Assembly (NCBI RefSeq): GCF_001522545.3
Contig: NC_031768.1
Span: forward strand, 113,974,802-114,038,801
Reading direction: 5' to 3'
Origin: Parus major
Taxonomy: Eukaryota; Chordata; Aves; Passeriformes; Paridae
Length of the DNA: 64,000 bases
Every line of letters begins with the position of its first letter. The stretch's first letter is position 1. The notes under the pieces were generated by a model. It did no database searches. It had not been told where the DNA came from and worked only from the letters and a program-made list of their open reading frames with translations. The translations under genes were made by a program, and so were the position numbers. Positions 37,401 through 49,400 of this stretch are shown one piece after another.

Positions 37401-40400
37401 TTGTTTAGCTTAAAATGGGCAAGGGGGATCTGGAATCTCTTGAAAGGGGATGGCCTTTAGCAGGGATGCTGGTTGCATACAGAGGGTCCATTTAGTTGAG
37501 TAGGAGTCTGGAGGATGCTCTGTAGCATTTTTGCATGAAAATTGACATTAAATATTGCCAGTACTTCGGGAAAGTCAAAACCCTCCTGCAAAATGGTTCC
37601 CAGAAGCAGCCATCTCTGGGACTGTATCAATGGGGGTTAAATTTTTCTTCTCTTTCAGATCTATGAGGCTCAACCAGAGATCTCCAATTCTTTCAAGACT
37701 TCAGAATTCATTCCTCTTCCCAGATTGCTTTCTATGGTGATGGTAACAACAGTTCCTGCAGTGTGCAATAAAATGATGTTCAGCCAAGGGTTAAAGGTAA
37801 GAGCATTATTATTATTTCATGGCATTAGTATTACTTCAGAATTTCAGTGACTTTTCTGTCGCAGTTAGTGCTGTTTGATTTTAGTGTGTGATCATTCAAG
37901 AAATTCCTTAAGTTGGTTAATTACTTGTGTTTTGTATTGTCTGCCCCAGCATCATTCTGGCTTGGGGAAGCACTGGAAAATGAATTAAAACCACTAATAT
38001 TGATTCCAGGTGCCTTCACGAGCACCAGTTCTGCCACTGTCCGCTAATGGTTTAGGCTGGGAATCTGAAAACCTAAGGATTCTTTACTGCTAGCCAAGAT
38101 CTGGAAAGGAATTAATTCACTGACAAATTTTAACACAGATTCGGAGTACAGATTCTGTGCAAAGCATAACAGGAATTGGTGAAATGTCATTAATTCACCT
38201 CCTTCTTTTAGCTGCCCAGCACAGTGGTGAAGCACAGCATCCTGTCACTGGTATCCATGGTGCTGAGAAGAGCCCTGAGGAACATTGAGCACTGTTTGTC
38301 TGAGGAAACGTGGAAAAGGTCACAAATCTACACGCTGCCGGCAATGCAGGAGTTTGTGCAGCTCTACAGAGAAGCTGTCAGCAAGGTAGAAAGAAACTAT
38401 TGGGGGCTGACAGGAGGCATTTTGCAGGCAGCAGACAACTCCTCTCCTCTGTACTTTCTCCTCAAGTGATTGCAGCCCAGGAGCCAGGAGATGGTATCCT
38501 GGGGGAGGATTAAATGGTGAGGTAGGAACCATTTGTGTTCGGTGGGAATGCAAATATAATTCTGTGGTGAGATTTGTAACACTAATGGCTGTGTGCTGCA
38601 AATGGCTTCCAAGAGCAGGAAGCAAGTTCTCTTCCTGGTTCAAGTCAATGTAGCCAGCAGAGGTTACTCAGCAGTTACTAGACGGGAGAGCACTTGAGTT
38701 AAAAATATACCATAAGGAAGAGGAACCAAACAAATTTTTCACAGGAAATCTTTTCAATAAAATGTTCTTTCCGGTACTTATATTCTGCAGAAGTGGAAGT
38801 ACGGTGCTTGATTGCACACAAGATCAATTCCAACCTTTGTGAAAAGCAGCAAATCTCCGTGTTTGGTGTTTGGGAATGTATTTCTCACAGGAGCTTTGTC
38901 TTAAAAAGGAGAGCTGTTACAATTTACCCTTTTTGCTTTTAGGTTTTACCAGACATGAATAATATAGTGGCTGTCTGGCAGTCCCTTCTGAAGCAAGAGA
39001 GAGAGCACAACGATGGCCCAGAAGAGAAGAAGGAAGGTGACGTCTCCATTCTGAAGGCAGTGACCAAGACAAAAGTTGCTGAGCAGCATGGTAGGTAAAG
39101 CAGCTGAAGTTAAAGCTTCTTATCTCTTTGGGAATGGGTGTTGTGAAACCCTCATCCCACCCTTAATTTCAGCAGAATCCACATCTCACTTGTTTATTTA
39201 CTACTCATGTTTGCTTTGTTCAGTTCTTCAGGCTGTTGGAATTGCCTGAGAACACAGTTTAACATATAGGCTGCCACTGCTACTAGGTTAGGCAGCTTGA
39301 CTTTGCTGTCCCAGGATCACAGAATGATTGAGGTTGGAAGGGGTCTCTATAAATCGTTTTGCCTGATATCTCTGTCTAAAGCTGGTAACCCAGGTCCATA
39401 TTCACAGATCTTTTGAACATTTCCAAGGATTTCTTTGTGCAACCTGTGCGAGTGCTTCATCATCCTCATAGTCTAAAAGTGTTTCCTGAGGCTCAGAGTG
39501 TTCCTGTGTTTCATCTTCTGGCACAAGGATGCTTCTGGGATGAGCCTGGCCCCATCCTCTTTGCCCTCCCACTTCAGGTGTTCGCACGCATTGCTGAGAT
39601 GCCCCTAAGCCTTCTCTTCAGTCTGAGCAGTCCCAGCTCTCCCAGCCATTTCTCACAGGAGAGATGTTCTAGTCCCTTCACCGTTTTTGTGAGCCTTTGC
39701 TGGACTCTCTCCAGTGTGTCTGTGTTGTGGGGAGTCCAGGCCTGAGCACAACACTCCTGGTTTGGCCTCCCCAGTTCTGAGATGAGGGGAAGGAGCAGCT
39801 CCCAGGACCAGGACACTGAGGCCTTTGGATCCTTCCCTGGCAACCTGTTCTCTGCTTGGGTGGCCCCCAGGATGTAGTGGTAAATGGGGCTGCTCCTTCT
39901 CAGGCACAGGGCAGTGCTGTTCGTCTTATTGAACTAAGCCTTCCTGCCCTTGACATTTCCATGCTAGCAGTTGTTTCGCAGTCACAAAATAAAACTGGCA
40001 GGGAGACTGATACACCTGAAAAATAATGTTTGGAGAGATTTTTGTTCAAGTTCTTTTAGCAAGAGGTCATTTTTTTTTTTAGCAGTTAGTTACTGTGGCT
40101 ACACAAATGCTTGTATTGATGTAACACAGGAGTGGAGTTACGAGTATTCAAGGAGGGGGAGAGGAATGGAGTGAAAGCCTTCAGTTTTCCTCTCTCAAAG
40201 CCAGTGTCCCTCCTGAAGGGCTTGCTTCCTCAGTCCCATTGCAGGAATGTTTCATGTTTCAGAATTGTCTGCATCTTGGCCAACGGCCTGTGAATTTTTC
40301 CTTGTAGGCTAGAGTTAAATCCACAACAGTTTTACCCTTCACAGGGCATATTCCACAGAGAGACTTGCTAGAGCAAAAGGCTTTTCAGTGGATGTCCTTC

Positions 40401-43400
40401 TCTGCCTCCCTTTGGGCAGCAAAATGTTGTAGGCACTGACAGTCCAAGGCTTGGAAGCCACTGGAGCAGTTAATTTCTGTAGGACTGTATCTGTAGTTCC
40501 TCAGCATTCTGAGGTGGTAATGCTGTGTCACTTGCTCCCAGTTCATCTTTTACAGCTTTATTTGCATTGTGGCCACGTGAGAATTCTTTTCTAATGGGAG
40601 CTGAGACTCAGGCAAACAAAATTCATCCATGGCATTCATCCAGTTCTTCCTAACTCCCTGAGGGAGACCAAGTTAACAGGAAAAAATCAGGTGTTAAATG
40701 TTTTGGCCCGTGTACTTTGCTTCCTTTCATTAATGACTGGATAACAAGTAGTAGCCTTTATGCCTCCTCATGTTACAACTGTAATTTGAGATGGCTTTTC
40801 CTAGGAAGTAAACAGTTGTCTTAAGTGCTCTTGGTGTTTCTTTCATACATGTATTTGTTGTCTACCTTTTGTCAAGAGCTTACACTGAGAAAGTATGATT
40901 TTGAAAGGGGAGAGGGAAGGGAAGAAGTTTTTAACTGAAATAATAAATTTGCAACAAACTGTAGTGTACTGTCTCCTGCACTTCCCCAGCCAAGCCTACC
41001 TGATACTAGCTAAAAGTAGTGTCCCCAGAAATGAGCAGCATATAGTTTCCTTCACTTTTTCTTGTTGTTCAGCCTTAAATTAAGCATCAGCGGGACTGGT
41101 GGGAATCTTACAGTGAGTATTCAGATGTGCAGATTGTGTTTTATACGTGTAAGCACTTCTGAGTTGAATTAGAAACAGCAGCTATCAATCTAAGCACTGA
41201 ATAAGTGGATTTAGTTTTAAAGAATTTAAATAGGCATGCTGGGGAAGGAAATTGGAAATTCTATGGGTGATCTTGTTGGGAAGATAGCAGGTCATTTTCT
41301 AAGTAAGTCTGCTGGAAATACAGTTATTAATTCTCATGCTGGGTAGTGGAGGGTGTGACACTGCGCTCTTACTATGAAGGAAGAAGAAACTAATTATGGA
41401 AACCATTTGTTTTGGTTCAGATGATGCTGAGACGCTGCTTCTGAAAGCTGCACTGCTTCAGGTCATATGTCTTTATCAGAAGGTTGTGCCCCACTTGGTA
41501 GCACAGAGCAACTTCGATTTCAGCAAGCTGCTGAAAGGTATGTGATGGGTATTTGTATTGCCTCCTCTGTTTTCTCTGTCTGCCAAGTCCACAGCAAACA
41601 GGAATGTTTACTTTTCTGTGGAGATAAAAAGCTGTTTTCTAAAAGTAGCCCATTTTAGTTTCTCCATTGTGTTGGCGTTTATTGTTGCTGATTCTGCAGT
41701 GCTCTGGCACTGTTAAATTCCATAGCTGCTTTGCCACACTCACCTGTACTCTAGTCTTTCTCTCTGTGTGTCATATTCTTGGAAGTGTTTGGCCTTCGTG
41801 GGCTTTGAGCTCTAATTTTTCTGAGGAAGGCTTATCTCCAGCTCTTAATGAGGTTTCTTCTAGCCCTCTACCAACAGTCCACTGTCAGTAAGTTATTTCC
41901 AAACTCTTACTAGCTGCAATCCTTTTGAACAGGATAGCTCACAGAAAGTTTGGGGTGGGGGTGAGGAGCAGCACCTTCCAGTCTGCCAGTGTCCTCTGAA
42001 AGATCTTGTAATAGAGATTTGGCCTTGTTAGAGTCCAATAGGACAGAGCCCTGGAGGGCCGAGAGGCCTTAGAATGCTGGCTGATATCCAAGGACCACTG
42101 CCTCCAAGCTGCAAGTTCTGAAGAGGAAGAAATTGGGGAAAAAATGCCAGGAGGTTTCCATGGATGGATAAGGAGCTGATGAGCAAAATCACAGGGAACA
42201 AAAAAAATGTTTTGAGGAGGTAGAAGTGAGGACAGGTGGCCTAGGATGGCGTGGGAGGGAGGAATGTAGGGGAGTTGTATGGGAAGCTAGGGATAGGGTT
42301 TGGAATGCTAAGGCTCAGTTAGAGCTGAGTCTGGCCAGGGATGTCAAAGACAATGGGAAGGGCTTCCATAGGTATATTGCCAACAAATGAAAGCCCAGGG
42401 CTGATGTGGGCCCTCTCCAGAAGGAAACAGGTAAGCTGACTACCCTGGACATGAGGAAGGCTGAGGTTGTCAGTGATTTCTGTGTCTCAGCCTTCAATGG
42501 CAGGTTCTCTAGCCAGGCTTCCCATGTTGAGAAAGGCAAATGCCAGGACTGGGAGACTGAAGATCCTGAGCCCACTGTCAGAGAGGATCAGGTTCAATCC
42601 AAGCTTTGGAACCTGAATGTGCTCAGGTCCATGGGATCTGATAAGATATGTCCACAGGCCCTGAGGGAACTGACAGAGGAAGTGGTTAATCGACTACCCG
42701 TCGTACTTGGGAATTTGTGGCAGTCTGGTTAAGTTCCCACTGGATACACAGCCCTCATTTTTAGAAAGGAGAAAATGGAAGACCCAAGGAGCTACAGACT
42801 AGTCAGTCTCACTTCTGTGCTGGGCAAGATCACGGAGCAGATTCTCCTAGAAACTCTGCTAAGGAATATGGAAAATACAGAGGTGGTTGGTGACAACCAA
42901 CATGACTTCACTAAGGGCAAATCATGCCTGACAAATTTGGGAAGGTCCTCCAGTAGTCCTTGTACAATCGATACAGCCATGTACAGCTGAGACTGAGGGA
43001 GAAAGCAAAGGGTTGATTTGGCATCACTGCTCTCTGTGGACCACCCAGCTCGAGCAGCTATCTGTGTGTTAGGCAGGGCCTGGGATGTGTAAGGATGTGA
43101 CTTACATAAATGCCTTAATTAACCTGTCGGAGAAAAAGGGACTTTAAACAAAATCCCTCTCTAAATCAACTGTCTCATGCATGAGGTTTTTCCTCCGTCT
43201 GTCTAAGCACGTTTAATCAATTTTTGGTGACTCACCAGATCACATAAACCTTGTTTATCCCTTAATTTCTTTCACTGGCCTGCTTACTTTAAACTGGACA
43301 AAAGGCAGGACATGTTTTTTTGAGGCAGAAATCTCTTTGTGGGTCTGTTGGGTACATTATGAAATAATAAAGTCAAACAGGCTGGAAAATAAAGTGTCAT

Positions 43401-46400
43401 TCTCAAACAAATGTAATGAAATTAGTCTGGGTATTGATTTTGAAGAGAGATAATGATGGTGTAAAAGAATCATAAGACTTTGTTTTCTCAGATGTGTCAG
43501 TGTGAGAATTCTGTTGCTCCTTCTGATTACCCTGATGGAAACCTGGACACCAGAGGCACCACGTTTTTCTAGCTTGTAGCAGTATGTTCTTTAAATAGGT
43601 GGTGGAGTTTTATTATATGGTCTTACTGTTGGATTGCCTTGGTGTTGACTGTTTAAAGTGTAATGTTTTTTCTCTAATGTGAACCACGAAGATCCTACAC
43701 AGGCTCCAAGAAGCTCGGGCACCAGTGCTTTTTGCAGCTGAAATCTCCGTGTAACTTACCTGCAGGTCAGGTGTGGGCAGCTCAAGTTCAAGTTTTGGTC
43801 GCGCTGCCAGAGCTCCATGCCCTGTGACAGAATAAGTGAGGTTATGCCTGAGCTGGTGATAACAGTGATGCAGGGAGAGACATGAGTGTGAAGTTCCATT
43901 GTCAGGAGCAAATATTGTCGTGGTGTAATCATTAAGATTTCCTGTTGACTTAAATTCTGTATTTTGCTTTTGAGTTATCCGTCCTTTGTACTGCCTGTAG
44001 ATTACAGCTTTTCAGGGTTGCTAAGACTGATCAAAGAGATTTTATATTCCCATGCGTGACCAATGGTTTCTGCTGGAGTCAGGTGATGGAATCTCCCTCT
44101 GGGTAGGCCAGCCTTAGTTGCAGTGTGTCTGGGGATACGAAGATCTGTGAATTGCCAGCTTGTCTCACAGTTGTTTTAAACCCTAAAACATGAGTGTCCT
44201 GAGATCTCAGGAAGATGGACCAAACTGAAGTTGGTTTCTTGCTTTCACACCTCAGGCATAGTCACTGAAAAGGGCCTGCGGGAGGAGGTCCCTCCTCTTC
44301 TTCAGCACCATATCCTGAAAGTGGCTTTGGAACTTCCTGCAAACAAATTTGCCTGGTTCAGAATACAGGTAAGAGGCTGATGCAAATTTATGTTTCCTTG
44401 GTCTGTTGTCCTCAAATCTTTCCATTTGGCATGGCCTAGTTTTACATTACTCCAGAATTTTAGGAGGTGACCCTTTTGTAAAACAAACAGGAATTACAGT
44501 CTTACAGCAATAGTGAAAAATCTTTTTTGAGCTGAAAGGTGTTTTACAAGGACAACATTTTTTGCCTCCCTGATGAACATAGAAGGTTCCTGTAGCTCTT
44601 TGTGTCTCTGGAGAGGAGCACAAGTAAGAATGTGCTGTTTTCCACTTGTCTTGAAAGCCTGAAGTTGCAAATCAGGGAAATGAGCCACTGATGGGAGCTG
44701 TCCCACCCCTTCCCAAGGAAAATTCCAGCATTTTTGAATGCTCTCCATAATTAGTGGAAACCATCAGGGCCCCAGCTCTCTTTTTTACTGCAGTCTTGTA
44801 AAATAAGAACTGTCAAGAGTTTACTTGTCATGTCAGGAGAAAGGAGTGGACCTGGCTTTGAGGAGAAGCAGAGATGCCCGTGGGGTGTGGTAGCAGGGAT
44901 AGATGTGGAATGATTGGGGAATAAAATATGATTGATGAGGGAGGTGGCTTTGTCTTGGGTCCTTGTAGTAGTTGGAGTTTCTCTTACTGGTTTTCCAGGA
45001 AAAGTGTTCACTTTCCAGGAAAGCATTTTACAGGTGGGTACAATGATTCTGGCTCATTGAATGCAAAGCAGTGTAAATCTTCCCATTCGTTTCTGGCCTT
45101 GGGATTTTTGGGCAGGTCTATAAAATAGCATACTTACCTTACATATGAGTCTCAGTGCAACATAGTCCTTTACAGTGTTGTGGTAGCAGAGAAATTTTAA
45201 TATATTTTTCTTGTAGGACATCTCTGAGACAGAGAAGATTCGTGGTGAAAAATCAGTCTTCTATTTACTGATGAAAATGTTTGTTACAAGTACCCATTCT
45301 CATCTGAAGATTTCCACCAAAAAATTAATCATCAAGGTAAGCATTTGAATTGAAATATCAGGATATTCACTATATCCCACTGGTCTGAAATTTCAGGATT
45401 GTAAAATTTTTTCTTAAACCAGATGCCTTTACTGCATGGTTGTGTGGTCAACAGAGTCTCCTTTCCTGTTTCCTGTGACTGTTGTTGAAATTTGCTGTCA
45501 GATAACTGGCCATTAACTAAATATTTTATGGCAGTAAATGATGTGAACTGACTTTCCTGCAGCAGTTGATGAAAGAGTAAGGAAAATGTCTTTAATGTTT
45601 GCACACACCCCAAGGCTGAATTAATTCTGACACTGTAATAAATCAATGTAGTTTGTGCCTGCAAAGGTCTTGACATTGATCAAGAAGATATTCCTTTTGA
45701 TTTTTATTTTTTATCATTGTTTATTTAATCTGTACTTCAGCACTCCAGCCTTGCGTAAGCCTTTGCTGGTTTGCTCTGGCCCTGCAGAATGGTTCTCTGT
45801 GTTACTGTCTGATGCAAGCTTTGATGCAAGGAGTACTTTTCGTCTTAAAAAATTCATTAAAATCCCCTTCTGTACATTTAAATTAGCTATTTAAGTTCTC
45901 TGAAAAACTGGTCAACTCCAAGTCCACAAGACACCAGAGGCTGTTGTTTTTAGCATTTTATTAAAAGAAGACATCTCTTAGTTATCTAAGCAGGGGTAGA
46001 GATTTACATTAGGGATAAATACAACCAAACTGTCCTGCCAAGGGAAAATCCAGGAAGCTCTGCTGGCCCTGGATAGGGCTCCTTATGCCATATCCTGCAG
46101 TCTTCATGGCACACAAGTTTGTTCCCAGCTTTGTGCATTGAATTTTTGCATTTAGGTCAAATCACAGAGTGCTATGGTAATAGTCAGCCCACCAGACCAA
46201 AGTTACAGTGATTGAATTAGGGTTTAGTTGCCCTTGATCCTTGCAAGGGATTAAAGGCAGGTTCACTTGGTCTCCAAGTGAACATTCCCAGTAATGAATG
46301 TCTCAACCAAAAGCTGCTCAAATTGTGCAGTTTTTCTGGTGGTTTTGGATTTCTTTTGCCAAGTGGGAACATGGACTGCCTGACTTGTTCTTGTGTCCAC

Positions 46401-49400
46401 TTTGCACTTCAGTCCATTGGACTTTCTCTGAAGGGAATGCAGGAACAGGGAAGTTAGGGCACTTATGTCAGCAAAAGGCTGCTAAAAATAGATGGTAAGG
46501 ACTTCTTTTTCTACACAGTGCCGTGTAACTGAAGGCTTGTTTTTGGATTTGACATTCTGTTCCTGCGTGTTTTTTGTGAGAGCTGCATTTCTACTTCAAG
46601 ACTCTGCCAAAAATAGTCAGTTATATTAAAATGAATCCTTTTTCCTTATTTTTATTTAAATTAATTCCCCTGTCAGATTCATGTAAGCAGCAGTTATTTT
46701 TAGAGTTGCTGGTGTTGTACACAGAGTAAACGTAGAACAAATGAGTTGAGATAGCTTCCTTTTATGTGTTGAGAGGAGCAAAGGCACAGATTCATCCTGT
46801 GTAATTGCAGTCGTTTTATGTAGGTGCCAGTCAGGAAGCTGGGCAAGGTTTCCTCTCTTGTTGAGTTAGGCGCAGGGAGTTTACCGTGGTGTCATTCCAA
46901 TTCCTTCCTCTTCTCTTCTCCTTCCTTCTTTCTTGCTTAGAGCTGGAGCACCAAGTTCCTAGTTTGGGTGCCTGAGGTCAGGGCCTGAATTTAGAGAGCA
47001 GGAAAGTAGGGGGAAAATGTCTAGATATGTCAAAGCCTGTCTCTTTGTTCGTGGTATATCTGGATCTACCTCACTGCCCCCAGCAACTTGCACTTACCTC
47101 TGGACTTTGCTGTGGTCACAACCCACTGCTCATTTATGTGACTGTTTATCCATCTGCCTAATTGTTTTAATTACAAGTAGCCTGATTTAGGTTTAACTTA
47201 GTAATACAAGCTAAGTCTTTTATGTTAGATCAGTAGTTTTCTAGAACTCCCCTCCAGGCTATTTTTAAAGCACTTTGTTTTTTTCTGCCTGTGATGATAC
47301 AAAGATGTACAACCCTCTGAAAGCAGTATAACTTGCTTTCCAGAAATTACAGAAGTAAGATTTTCATTGTCCACTATACAGTTGGAGTCCCCCTAGTGGG
47401 TGGGAATAAGGCCTCTTGAACTGAGGGCGTAAGGAGGGTGACAGATACTTCTCTTCATCTACCTGCTCTTCTTTTCTTTCCCAAAAGAAGAAATCATGAA
47501 GATACTATACAAAAAGATCTGTATCTCTTGGGATTTTGTATCTGTGGTGTTTTGAGGTTTATTTACACACCTCCCCCTTTGTTTCCTGGACAGGTTTTAC
47601 GTGACAGTGGAGTGTTTGAGTACACATGGAAGGAACTTTCAATTTGGCTGGAACACTTGGATAATGCAAAAGAAGACCAAAAGGAAGCAGTGATTCGGTT
47701 TTTGGAAAGGGTAACAGTGTTCAAATTAGCTGGATAAACAATGCAAAGAATAGTGCTAGTGGAAACTAGAGATTTGGTTGCTATTGTTGAGAAACCTGTC
47801 AAGGACCAGTGAATGAATTCTGAGAAAAGCCTTGTTTGGGATTCTTTATACAGAGATGGCATCGTTCTTGTCTTGAATGGGAGGACATCAAAAAGATCAG
47901 TTGTTACTACAGCATTGTTGGTGTAAGGGTAGAGTGTTGTATGTGGGGGTAGCTTTTATCTCCTCTTTAGGTGCCAAAGTTATCAGACCTCAGTAAACTG
48001 TGATCTTTAACAAGGAAAGCTGACACTTCCTGTTTATTCTTCAGGATGTTGAATGCCCAGTGCTTCATTTCCAGTGTGGTCTCCCTAGGGACTCAGTCTG
48101 TGGTAGCAATCTAGATGCCAAATTGCAGTGGACATTTTTTTTTTCCCCATCAGTGTCCTCTGTAGAGCAGGAATCATAGACAGAATCCTGCAGAAGCGAT
48201 ATGGAAGTTGTCCTCCTAAAACCTGCCCAACTTCCAACCACTTTTAGCACATGGTCTTAACAACATATGGTTCCCCTACCCTTGACAGCCAGTGCACTTA
48301 CCTTTCTCTCCACCTTTGCTGACAGATCCTGCTGAAGCTGGTGACAAACCCCTATCCCTACACTGACAAGGCAGCAGACCTGCTTCAGGAAGCCAGCATG
48401 CTCCAGGTCGCTATGTTTAAACAGGACTCTGATAACATCAGCATCCCTGTCTCTCACATAGATGGTATGTGGTAACCCCTCAGCAACAGAATTCCATGAT
48501 GTGGGGCTACATATTCTAGCTCTAATGAGCAAACTGGGGATGGAAAACTATAGAAATCCTGTTAAGTAAGAACCTCCAGGATTTAGCCTTCCACATGTAC
48601 TTGGTATCAGAAGTCAGAATTGCAGTTACCACTTCATCACCAGAAGTAATTCCTGATGTGGTTGTGCCACTTTAACAGTATTTGAAATCTGTCTTTATGC
48701 TCTTGCAGCAGCATTTTCAAACTAAAATGGAAATGTAGTCCTTCTGCCTGGGGCTGTTCACAGAACCATGGAATCCCAGAATGGTTTGGATGGGAAAGCA
48801 CCTTAAAGCTCATCCAGTTCCACCCCTGTCATGAGCAGGGACACCTTTCAGTAGCCCAGAGTGCTCCAAGCCCTGTCCAGACTGTCTTTGGACACTTGCA
48901 GGGATCCAGGGGCAGCCACAGCTTCTCTGAGCACCCTGTGCTGGACAGCAGCATTGAAAGGCAGAGAGAAGTTCAGCTGTGATTTTTGTGTTGTGTTAGC
49001 ATTGTATTGTGTGACAAATGTGGCTTTCGTCCTTTTAGTGATTATTTTTTGAGGAATTAAAAAGATGCCTTGTATTCCTGGAGTGTTGCATTCTACCTCT
49101 GTTGTTTTTCCAGTTAGTCTGGATCCTCTGCTTAGATCTTTTCTTCACTTATTAGATGTCCTGGATATGGTGGATGTCCTGATCGAGGGTAGTGATGGCT
49201 TAGATGAAGAAATTGGGCTCTCTTTAAATGAGGACATGATCATCCAAACATTTCCCTTCAGTGCTGTTGTCCCTGCTGCGTTAGAAGCCAGGAATATACT
49301 GTTGCTTCAGTCTGAAAATGGAACAGGTACAGATTTTTTTGGTTTTCTGTGTTGTTTCTACCAGTGGAGTCAAAGTGGCATCGTTTTTACCCATTTTTAA

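Noticed and set aside
39413..39907. Overlapping open frames on both strands
   Set aside because: All lie inside the CR1 fragment of URB1 intron 12.
42406..42732. 108-codon plus-strand frame that looks like a real protein
   Set aside because: It is the CR1 LINE ORF2, not a host gene.
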